Source of the DNA: Chromera velia
Taxonomy: Eukaryota; Sar; Chromeraceae
Assembly (NCBI GenBank): GCA_018398765.1
Contig: JAHBMJ010002678.1
Location: forward strand, 1,080-16,830
Direction of reading: 5' to 3'
Length of the DNA stretch: 15,751 nucleotides
Each line of letters starts with the position of its first letter. Within the stretch, counting starts at the first letter, position 1. A model generated the notes under the pieces. It did no database searches. It saw only the letters and a list, made by a program, of their open reading frames with translations, and was not told the DNA's origin. A program made the position numbers and the translations under genes. Positions 6,905-14,830 of this stretch are shown one piece after another.

Positions 6905-7380
6905 TCAGAAAGCAGCCTCTCTGAACTCCAGTCCGATGCTCTTCAGGTATTCAACCGCTATGATCTCTCCATCTAGCTCATCATCAAATGCCTCAGCAGA
7001 CTCGTCCAATGCAAGGTCAAGTCTAAAATCTAGGTCTCTCTCCTGTGGTGCTCGGCGTTCCTCTGATGAACCCTCTGGAGGTGGAGGTTGGCATGTGTGC
7101 TGACCAGCAAGTCCTGGTGCGGCTGGGTGAGACGGTTTCTCTTCTTAGAGTAAACCTGGTTGGAGAGAGAGGACCCTTGCTCACAGACCTCCGCCGCGTT
7201 AGCGGCCTGAAAAACCTTCGTGGCGAGGGAGGCATTCTTGGGGGCTGCTTCTACAAGGTCGTCCCGGTGCTACCAGGAGAGGTTGTCCACCTTGTTGGCA
7301 ACGACTCGGAGCTTCAAGGCTGCGATGGCAACAGGGTCGGCAAGCTTGCCCTTTCTGGCGAGGTACATCTCAAAAATGAT
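6905..7380 (-). pseudogene. hAT-superfamily transposase, C-terminal remnant
   Basis: hAT transposases excise and reinsert DNA, and their C-terminal domain mediates dimerisation. On the minus strand, the frame from about 7380 down to 7030 reads as ordinary coding sequence. It holds FEMYLARKGKLADPVAIAAL, then FQAANAAEVCEQGSS, then YSKKRNRLTQPHQDLLVSTH followed by ANLHL. The SKKRNRL...LLVSTHANL pattern matches the hAT dimerisation motif, where family members have a serine-rich ER-S segment, a KxRNRL box and an LVxxHxNL box. The frame is broken by TAG at 7270-7272. Near 7036-7060 it must shift by one frame to reach an acidic tail (ESAEAFDDELDGEI) that ends at TGA 6905-6907. Upstream of 7370 an in-frame TGA (about 7378-7380) precedes unrecognisable sequence. 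The BED finger and catalytic domain are missing. The plus-strand frame over 7045-7395 is a shadow. The assignment rests on motif memory, not a search. Confidence 0.6.
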
Positions 7381-7399
7381 TTTTCAAAAAACTGATTTT

Positions 7400-7997
7400 T
7401 CCAAATACAGAGTCCCAAACGCAAAAATGATTCAACGTTGAAGGAAATGATGACACGCTCAAAAATTGAAAATGCGTGCTTCTTGATTCAGACTGTATTT
7501 TGCAGCAGTATGTACCAGATCTCAATAGAAATTTCAAGCAAGGTGGAGGTAGAGTGTCTATATTGTAAGCAGGTGCGACATTGTGATCCCCGACGATATA
7601 CAGTTAGGCTGAAGAAGGGGCGTCGCAGCTTGTACTGCCTTGCGCCACTCCGACGTCATCTACATAGACATCGTTGCCCTAGATTTCCTCTGCCCCTCGA
7701 CTTCAACATATAGAAAACCTCGTCTAAGGACCTAAGCGATGGAACAGAAACCTTGTATTCTCGTGGTTAAGAGGCTTCACTTGAAGCCAATCAATCATCT
7801 TTTTCTCTAATTTACGTTTACTATAAAAACATAATGAAAACTCACTAAAACACTAGTAAAAAGTTACTAAAAATATAAGGAAAAGTAGGCTTTAAGTAGC
7901 CTAAAACTTAGCTTAAAGGCTTATAAAAAGGTAGTGGGACGAAGGGCGAGCGGCCCGCCCAATTTAGTGAAGCAAGGTGGGGCGGGCTGCTCGAACT
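7400..7997. other. Stretch with no supported gene
   Basis: A 91-residue plus-strand frame at 7438-7713 has a Cys/Arg/His-rich middle but no domain I recognise. The minus strand of the same interval may hold further decayed hAT sequence (for example MTSEWRKAVQAATPLLQ at about 7650-7600), but I cannot confirm it. From 7800 to 7930 the sequence is AT-rich with repeated ACTAAAA words. Confidence 0.4.
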
Positions 7998-8040
7998 GTA
8001 CTGTACTGTACTAGTTTTGCCTCTACACTATACTGTACTA
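7998..8040 (+). repeat. (TGTAC)n pentanucleotide microsatellite, block 2
   Basis: CTGTACTGTACTGTACTAG followed by a broken second run. It resembles the longer block at 6718-6785 and directly precedes the second copy of the 151-bp segment. Confidence 0.75.
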
Positions 8041-8051
8041 GTGCAACTATG

Positions 8052-8202
8052 GGAGATGACAAAAGAAAAGCAAAGAAAAGAATGGTAGGAATGGACAACA
8101 CAACAGCTAAAAACCACTGACCAAGAAGACCAGCAGGAGAATCTTCCAGGCCGAGGAGAAGACCTGCACAGGAAGGAAAAGAGACAGAGCCAAGCACAGG
8201 AA
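8052..8202 (+). repeat. Duplicated 151-bp segment, copy 2 (leads into the minisatellite)
   Basis: This is the gapless partner of 6505-6655. Its last 30 bases are the first unit of the 28-bp minisatellite, which then continues to about 9035. Confidence 0.85.
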
Positions 8203-9035
8203 GGAAAGGAGAAAGAGCCAAGCACAGGAAGGAAAGGAGAAAGAGCCAAGCACAGGAAGGAAAGGACCAAGCACACTGTCAGGAAGGAAAGGAAACGGAG
8301 CCAAGCATAGAAAAAAAGGAGACGGAGCCAAGCACAGGAAGGAAAAGCGATGGAGCCAAGCACAGGCAGGCAAGGAGACGGGGCCAAGCACAGGTAAGCA
8401 AGGAGACGGAGCCAAGCACTAGGCTAAATACAGACACGGAGCCAAGCATAGGAAGGAAAGGAAACGGAGCCAAACACAGGCAGGAAAGGAAACGGAGCCA
8501 AGCATAGGAAGGAAAGGAAATGGAGCTAAGCATAGGAAGGAAAGGAAACAGAGCCAAGCACAGGAAGGAAAGGAAACGGACCCAAGTATAGGCAGGCAGG
8601 GAGACGGGGCCAAGCGCAGGAAGAAAAGGAGACGGAGCTAAGCACAGGCAGGCAAGGAGACGGAGCCAAGCACAAGAAGGAAAGGAAACGGAGCTAAGCA
8701 CAGGAAGGAAAGGAATTGGAGCCAAGCACAGGCAGGCAAGGAGACGGAGCCAAACACAGGAAGGAAAGGAAATGGAGCCAAGCACAGGAAAGCAAGGAGA
8801 CGGAGCCAAGCACAGGAAGGAAAGCAAGCACAAGAAGGAAAGGAGATGGAGCCAAACACAGGCAGGAAAGGAGACGGAGCCAAGCACAGGTAGGTAAGGA
8901 GATGGAGCCAAGCACAGGAAGGAAAGGAGACCAAGCCAAGCACAGACAGGCAAGGAGGCGAAGCTAAGCAGAGGAAGGAAAGGAAATGGAGCCAAGCAGA
9001 GGAAGGAAAGGAAACCGAGCCGAGCGCTAGAAGGC
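8173..9035 (+). repeat. 28-bp purine-rich minisatellite, about 30 units
   Basis: The consensus is roughly AAGCACAGGAAGGAAAGG followed by A(G/A)ACGGAGCC. A second unit type carries AGGCAGGCAAGG in place of AGGAAGGAAAGG, and the two types are interspersed. A few units are short, for example around 8246-8290 and 8812-8835. Because 28 is not a multiple of three and the unit lacks stops on the minus strand, all three minus frames stay open for hundreds of bases. They give Leu/Pro/Phe/Cys-rich peptides with a 28-residue super-period. The longest (8279-9082) should not be annotated as a gene. Confidence 0.92.
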
Positions 9036-9176
9036 GACGAGCCATGCCTGGAAACACCGCCTGCTCCGACCTGCTCATACACGTTATGTGCATGATATCT
9101 AAGTCAAATAAATCTGAATGAAAAGTGTATACACGTACAGCCTAGGGTCTTATCTATGATTAACAAAGTTCATTAA

Positions 9177-10208
9177 CTAATACTGCCTGTTCTGGAGTAT
9201 GCAGAGTCGAGTTTCATCTGCGTACAGAGGTGTATTTTTAGGAAGACCGACTTCAGGAAAGTCAAACAGCCTCTGCAGGGGCAAAGAAGCATCCAAATTA
9301 ACCTCTCCAGTAAGCTTGAAATCAATCTATGCATTATGGAGGACAAGACAGACTTGAATAAATCGATCGCATTCAATGGGTGAGAGAATGTGGTGTTTGA
9401 AGTTTAAGATGATTTTGAACTTCTGTTTGAGGCGACCAAATAAGGTTTGTTCCATCCAGGACCTCATTTTGCTCTGTGAATCATTAAAAAGAAACTGCCA
9501 GGCTTCTGTCGGGGAAGAAATAGGAGCGGCAATGTTTGGATGGTTGAGATGACTCCACGCTTCATCAACAAAAAGCTGATGAAGCAGGTTTACTTGAATG
9601 AATACATCGTCTTCGTCATCTTCCTCTGCCAAATTCATGAAAAACTCTTTACACTTCGCATTCAAAGCACCCCGGTCAAGCAATTCTTTCAGGTTGGAAA
9701 GGTCAAGGACTTTCTTGTCACTGACGCTTGCAGGAATACCTGACTTGTAGTAACGCACACGCCCATGATAATCGACAGCCGCAAAAATCTTGAAACCATA
9801 CAGACACTTGAATCCAATATAATATGCAATTGCAGGAAAACGGCCTCTCTGATGCGATGCTGCCATTGAAATGATTGAACAATCAGCTGAAAGACATACC
9901 TGAGGGAGGCTCATGCTAAAATGGCGACTCTACTCGGTATCCAGTGCTTCAAGCTCGTCTGCTGCGGGAAAACGAATGGAAAGAGGTTTCAAATCATCAA
10001 TCACTATATCATTCAAGGCCTGACACCAACGCCTAACTGTAGAAATCTTCAGTTCTCTTCCTGCCTCAGAGGAAAACTCTTTACACAAGTGGTGATAGGT
10101 AGATCCCTCCACTATGCGGGTCCAAAAGACCCTAAACATGAGCCACTTACTCACTCCTCGTTTCTTTTCCAGCGACTTAGGCCAAAAACGAAGGAAAAGA
10201 GCATACAT
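9177..10208 (-). pseudogene. PIF/Harbinger-type DDE transposase, interrupted by TAG codons
   Basis: These enzymes cut and paste DNA transposons, usually into a 3-bp target. One minus-strand frame runs from the first ATG at 10208 to TAG at 9177-9179, 344 codons including that stop. It contains in-frame TAG at 9930-9932 and 9327-9329 and no other break. The N-terminal part (9930-10208) has a helix-turn-helix-like stretch, STYHHLCKEF...ISTVRRWCQAL. The main part (9327-9914, 195 residues) holds the nuclease. The first Asp is in CLSADCS (residue 11), and then come GFKCLYGFKIFAAVDYHG and a GIPASVSD box. The second Asp is in LFVDEAW (residue 117) and the Glu in WMEQTLFGRLKQKF (residue 155), giving D-37-E spacing, with a closing CLVLHN. 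This layout is typical of DDE_Tnp_4. An acidic insert (EEDDEDD) precedes the second Asp. After the 9327 stop, about 50 coherent residues follow in frame. The frame is also open upstream to TGA at 10281. No Myb-like partner gene or clear terminal repeats were found. Confidence 0.75.
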
Positions 10209-10359
10209 CTTGTCCCTGAAGGGACCAGAAAGCTGATAGGAAAACTTTGGATGTTGAGGCAGACCTGCTTGCTCGCGCCCTCACCGGACAGATCACCTCG
10301 CTACCATAGTCTTTATAATCATCTGTAGACAGGGTCCGCGTAGGGTGAGAGAGGGAGGC

Positions 10360-10589
10360 GAGAGTTTGTGTGTATGAGTCCGTGCAGAGAGAGAGAAAGA
10401 GAGAGCAAGAGGCGAGTTTGTGTGGGTCCATGCACAGAGAGAGAGAAAGAGGGTAAGAGGAGAGTTTGTGTGAGTCCGTGCACACAGAGAGAGAGAGAGG
10501 GGGTAAGAGGAGAGTTTGTGTAGGTCCGTGCACAGAGAAAGAGAGAGAGAGAGAGAGAGAGAGGGCAAGAGGAGAGTTTGTGTGGGTCC

Positions 10590-10627
<38 letters not shown>

Positions 10628-10635
10628 AGGCGGAG
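10360..10635 (+). repeat. GA-rich tandem repeat, five units of about 48-62 bp
   Basis: Units start near 10360, 10412, 10460, 10510 and 10572. Each has a GAGAGTTTGTGTGGGTCC(A/G)TGCA head and a (GA)n tail of variable length that ends in a GGCAAGAG or GGTAAGAG spacer. The head word TTTGTGTGGGTCC also occurs once at about 6456-6470, after the compound microsatellite. The repeat lies just upstream of the PIF-type transposase. Frames on both strands across it are low-complexity. Confidence 0.9.
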
Positions 10636-10639
10636 CAAG

Positions 10640-11454
10640 GGCAAGAGGAACACAACATAGATATACAATAGATGACTGAGCTGAATGTTCAAAAGAGGCA
10701 GCATTGCACTGATTGCAAACATAAGCACTGATAGAAAGTAACAAACACATACTCGTACATACACAAAAGGAGACGGCAAAGTCGGCAAAAGCGGCAAAGT
10801 TGACGGCAAAACATTGGAGAAGATCATACCCACATGTTCCTCATAGAATCAAGAGCAAGTGACTAACCACGAAAAGAAGCATAAGTTTTTGTAGAAAAAG
10901 TAAAACAAAGCACCTCGCATTGCTCTGCCTCTGCTTGATTGCAGACAGCAAGACTTTCAGAGACAACATAGAGTGAAAGACGTATAAAGACAGGCAAAAT
11001 AACTTTAGAGACAGTTTCTAGCTTTGCGCCCTGTCCTTTTCGTTTATTCTCTATCTGTTAGTAGTGCCTAGTGTCTATGATGCACCAAAAAGTCAAAGTA
11101 GGGTCTTCAAAACCGTTTCAGAACCCTTACAAAAGGACATCTTCAGAGCGATGCTCCGGCTTTTTCGCCGACTTTCCCGCCTCACGTTTTAAAAGGGCCC
11201 CAGCCGTTTTTTCTCGCATAAATTGAATTATTCTCAAATAAATTATGATTACGTTAGTTAGTTAGTTAGTTAGTTAGTTAGAGGATGCCTAACCCCAGTT
11301 GGAGCGCTAAGCTCCCAGGCAGCACATACATGCATGGTTGTTGTTTGTTAAGTCGCCGGTGGAGTTGATCAGTAAAGTTTAATTTTGTGAAACCATTTTT
11401 GAAATGTTGCCAAATTCCGGGGGAGCGCTTTTTTATTTCGTGGCATATGCTCTC
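10640..11454. other. Non-coding stretch, no gene seen
   Basis: No frame resembles a protein. Short GGCAAAG words repeat at 10773-10810 (GACGGCAAAGTCGGCAAAAG). An inverted, imperfect counterpart lies at about 11156-11183. Around 11290-11325 there is an AGCGCT-centred GC-rich patch without a recognisable RNA fold. Confidence 0.5.
11253..11281 (+). repeat. (GTTA)n tetranucleotide microsatellite
   Basis: Seven uninterrupted GTTA units. Confidence 0.95.
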
Positions 11455-11964
11455 AGTTTATTTTTTATTGTTTCGCGCGCTAGCAGGCCGACGTTTGGCC
11501 GTACGCACGTTTTACGTGCATGTAAAAGATTTGATATACATAAAATATTTTGTGTTTAAAATTTATTCTTATTATAACCTTTAACTATAAAAGGGAACTA
11601 AGCACAAATAAAGCTGGCATGCATCTAAGTTAAGTTTAAACTTTTCCTAGCTATTGAAAAATATACTATATATACATTTGTCTAGATACATATTGACTTT
11701 CTACTAAATTTTAGCAATCATTTAATTCCATTATAATCAGTAAAACAAAAAAATAGAATCATGTAACCATTTTAAAATATACAGTGACAATGTAGTTGAC
11801 AAAGTGATCGTCTTATCATCATATGATATATGTAAGATTATACGACGAGTGCTCCAGTGCTAGCTACCTTGTCAGAATAAGATGCATCGGATTCCGAGTC
11901 AGATGAAAAAGAGGCTTGGAAGACTGTTAGCGTGTGTATAACCAGTCTCTTGTTCTGGTTCCTG
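11455..11964 (+). repeat. 510-bp dispersed repeat, copy 2
   Basis: It aligns to 3141-3650 without net indels at an offset of 8,314 bases. In this copy the 43-base tail (11960-12002) is contiguous and runs straight into gypsy integrase sequence. The upstream flank (11281-11454) shows no similarity to the flank of copy 1, so the left boundary of the repeat is at or near 11455. Confidence 0.85.
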
Positions 11965-11995
11965 TATGAGTTGGAAGAAGAGAAAAAAAAAAGAA

Positions 11996-13116
11996 GGAGT
12001 GCTTAATCCTTTGCCTATCCCTGAGTGTCCGTATGAATCTCTTTCTCTCGAGAACGCTGTCTGCCGAGTGTCCTGTTTGGTCTGCCGAGAACGCTGTACT
12101 AGGGAAGAATTATGGATAGAATTCTCTCTGTTGTTGATCATTTATCAAAGGATGTGTTTTTTATCCCGGTGTGGGAAGAGGTCACGGGAGAAGAGATAGC
12201 ATCAATTGTATTCGAGAGAGTGGTATGCTCGGTCGGTATGTTTTGTTCTCTTCTCTCTGATCGCGATCCTCGCTTCATCTCTGCATTTTGGCGAAAATTG
12301 CAAAGACTCTGAAAATCAAAAATCAGAATGAGCTCTTCCAGACACCCGCAGACAGACGGACAGACAGAGAGAGACAACAGAACGATCAGGGAGATGTTGA
12401 GGTATTTCGTGATAGACCATCAGGAAGACTGGGCTGAGGCTTTGCCGGCATCTCAGTTTGCATATAGAGACAGTGTACATCCAGTGACAGGTCTCTCACC
12501 ATTTAGATTTATGCATGGCTTTGATCTAATCCAACTGCCTGCAGTGCCTGTTCAGGGAAGTTCGCTATCTCCGGCAGCAGCTGACTTCGCCGTACGACAC
12601 AGGGCAGAGATGGCACAAGCGAAGGAGTGCCTGGAGCGAGCAAGGGAGACGGCAGCTCGCTACTATAATCGTCATCATAGGGAACTGGAATTGGATCCAG
12701 GAGATTGGATGTTGGTGTATAGAGAATTTTTCGAATAAGAAAGAAGGCCGGAGGGAGTAAAGAGGAAGCTTGAGCCTGTATGGTTTGGTCTTTTTAAGGT
12801 AGAAAGGGCAATCACACGGGGAGTCTATGAGTTGATCTTCCCGGCAGGAGTTCGCATTCATCCTGTACTGAATGTGAACTATCTGAAGAAGTATGTGAGA
12901 GAGCCGGGTGACCCTCCACCTGCAGTTAGACTTCCGAGGTGCGAGAGCCCTGAGTACGAGGTAGATAGAATTTTTGATAGCAAAAGAATTTCAGGGAAGC
13001 AACATTATTTAGTCAAATGGAAAGGGTTTGGAGTGAAGAATGCTTCGTGGGAGCCAGCGAAGAATTTTGAGAGAGCAAACGAAACGATCGCTGATTTCAA
13101 AAGGAAAGAAAAATGA
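11996..13116 (+). pseudogene. Ty3/gypsy chromovirus pol 3' remnant: integrase core and chromodomain
   Basis: Integrase inserts retrotransposon cDNA, and the C-terminal chromodomain targets marked chromatin. Order seen: the lead-in LNPLPIPECPYESLSL (about 12002-12049), then after a frame change VLFGLPRT, ILSVVDHLSK (about 12121) and LLSDRDPRF (12253-12276). HPQTDGQTERDN follows, with the catalytic Glu codon at 12367, then WAEALPASQFAYRDS and a C-terminal barrel-like segment with RIHPVLNVNYLKKY. The chromodomain begins YEVDRIF (12955), with aromatic-cage candidates Y12955, W in VKWKGF and W in ASWEP, and ends at TGA 13114. Breaks: a frame change between about 12050 and 12075, TAG 12100, TGA 12310 and TAA 12736. 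Where the family has the first catalytic Asp this copy reads Glu-Asn before the frame change. Reverse transcriptase, RNase H and the zinc-binding domain are absent. Similarity begins at the 43-base repeat tail. It is clearly dead. Confidence 0.9.
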
Positions 13117-13646
13117 TAGACGGGCAGTGTGAGGGAGGAAAAGCATAGGGTGAGAGACAATGTATGATGATGACTTGATCGCTTGAGGGCATGCTAGATA
13201 GGCGCTTGATGAGAAGATAGATAGGCATGAGAATTGATTGTCCGATCGCTCGATGGATACATGATTAATATATCAGTCTTCAGAGCTAAGCGTGGACGTT
13301 GGCTTGAAAGGCACGTAAGTGTGAGGGGCATTCCGCCTAATAAGAAGACTAAGTAATAAAGGGCTGGCAAGCGTTAGGTAGATGTGGGCCGGACGGGGGA
13401 CCCGGGCCACATAGCATGCATAGGTATATCACGAGGCCGCGCATCATGAAGTCGGACATGCTTTCATTCAATGATTTTAGTGAAGTGCATGCTTGATGTG
13501 TCTGCTTAACTTCATCACTAAGAATGTTCGAGATTGATATTAACTGCTAGACCAAACCAACCAATGTCTGTCAGACTTTAACCACCTGTATCTGATATTA
13601 CTAAGACTCCTGTAAAACAGCTTACACCTCAGACATCCATTCTTTG
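13117..13646. other. Downstream of gypsy pol, no gene; possible LTR start
   Basis: A 3' LTR would be expected here. A GACGGGCAG run followed by TGTGAGGGAGG at about 13128 looks like a short purine tract followed by a TG LTR start. No second LTR exists in the window for comparison, so this is only a suggestion. An imperfect inverted repeat (ATGTGGGCCGG...CCGGGCCACAT, allowing one bulge) lies at about 13382-13413. No coding frame is convincing. Confidence 0.35.
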
Positions 13647-13676
13647 GACTCCCTGTGAGTCTGGGAGTCGTTTTTT
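13647..13676 (+). terminator. Hairpin followed by six T, possible Pol III-type terminator
   Basis: GACTCCC (13647-13653) and GGGAGTC (13663-13669) form a perfect 7-bp stem around a nine-base loop. They are followed by G and TTTTTT (13671-13676). In a bacterium this would be called a Rho-independent terminator. In a eukaryote a T run can end a Pol III transcript. No tRNA-like A and B boxes were found upstream, so the functional reading is weak. Confidence 0.35.
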
Positions 13677-14628
13677 CTACACCAAGCAGCTAGAGACAGT
13701 CGAGAGAGGTGAACTGACGTCTCCTAGGTTCATTGCTTCGAGTCCGGGAGGGAAAAGGGAACAGAGGGCTATTCCTTTTCCCCTCGAAATTTTTGAGCCG
13801 GTTAAGGTCTGGCGGCGGGTTCTAATTGTTCCATGCACATCTGTATGACCCGCTGCCGCGTTGCGCATCGTTTTCATTCATATACAGTTAGATTGATGTT
13901 AATCATTAGGTTGATCATCATCATGCATAATAATCCATTTTACTCCTAGGTCAACTCAATAATTTAATAGTGTACGGCACTTAGTGTGTGTACAATGCTA
14001 GGTACAATGCATGATGCATTCAATTAATAATGCATGCATGATGTATTCAATTGTATATTATATACAATTGATACAAAACTCAGTAAAAATTATAGATTTA
14101 CAAATATTAAGAGAATTCTAAATTCAACAACTATAGTTCGGCCGTTTTATCAATAATCAATCGCTTGATGCTCCTATAGCTTCGCAACTAAACCTAGAGT
14201 TACCTAATGATTTTAACAGTAAAGCGATTCAACATAGTTTGATTAATCATAATTTTAATTTAACGCTAGAATTGATGTGATGTTACGGTGGTATTGGATG
14301 TTAAGTGATAAGTGATTTAGTGGTGCCCTCGAGCACGGTCGCCGTTTTGTCTTGTTGCTTGAAGGTGCACACACACACAGCCCTGAATAATGGAGGGAAA
14401 AAACAGCCAGCGACGCACGCCAGCGAAACAGATCAACAGAAACATATATTTCTTTTGAGGTCATTCCTTGCCTTCACATGTACAAGCTTCTGCATGCACA
14501 TGCTAGTGCACATGCTTTTCTAGATGCTTTTCCTTTTCTCGGTCAACCGAACAACTTGCCGAACGTTCAAATGCATTCAGGAGCCCGCTGACGGACGGCC
14601 CGAAAAGAAAAGAAACGGGCCCTGAAAT
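13677..14628. other. Non-coding stretch, no gene seen
   Basis: From 13677 to 13880 the sequence is mixed and contains a TTCGAGTCCGGG word that recalls a Pol III B box but lacks a tRNA fold. From 13880 to 14290 it is AT-rich. Direct repeats GCATGATGCATTCAATT and GCATGATGTATTCAATT lie at about 14008 and 14037. The second leads into a 23-base palindrome at 14048-14070 with 11-bp arms beginning CAATTGTATA. No frame resembles a protein. Confidence 0.5.
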
Positions 14629-14658
14629 TACGCATGCATGTGCATGCACGCATGCACA
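14629..14658. other. Alternating purine-pyrimidine tract (Z-DNA candidate)
   Basis: Thirty consecutive bases alternate strictly between purine and pyrimidine (TACGCATGCATGTGCATGCA and onward), with several overlapping GCATGC palindromes. Such tracts favour Z-DNA under negative supercoiling. In plants CATGCATG is also the RY element of seed promoters, but no gene is visible nearby. Confidence 0.5.
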
Positions 14659-14792
14659 ACGGTGGACAGACCGACCATCAGCAGCAAATGCAGGATCCTT
14701 GCAATCTTGCATGTCAGATGCTCGACCGATCGATCTTCTCTTCTGTTCTTCATTGCCCCATGCATGCACCATCAACCGACCGACTCGTCATA

Positions 14793-14830
14793 TCTCTCTC
14801 TCTCTCTCTGTGTGTGTGTGTGAGTGTGTG
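14793..14830 (-). repeat. Compound (CA)n then (GA)n microsatellite on the minus strand
   Basis: The plus strand reads (TC)n followed by (TG)n. On the minus strand this is the same CA-then-GA order as the blocks at 3919-4136 and 6265-6374. Confidence 0.9.

Noticed and set aside
7045-7395. 116-residue plus-strand frame with normal composition
   Set aside because: It is antisense to the hAT C-terminal motifs, which give a specific family match on the minus strand. The plus frame matches nothing I know.
8173-9035. CRISPR array (28-bp repeats)
   Set aside because: The units are directly adjacent with no unique spacers, the unit sequence varies, and the context is eukaryotic transposon debris.
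8279-9082. 267-residue Leu/Pro/Cys-rich minus-strand frame with a regular repeat
   Set aside because: All three minus frames are open here because a stop-free 28-bp unit is repeated. The 28-residue period equals three units and is arithmetic, not protein evolution.
3141-11964. The 510-bp direct repeats as LTRs of one 8.8-kb retrotransposon
   Set aside because: They lack convincing TG...CA ends and a primer-binding site or polypurine tract next to them. The interval holds unrelated hAT, PIF and satellite sequence, and the gypsy pol lies outside the pair.
13735-13752. Pol III B-box-like TTCGAGTCCGGG as a tRNA or SINE
   Set aside because: No A box at the right distance and no cloverleaf or poly(A)/simple-repeat tail was found.
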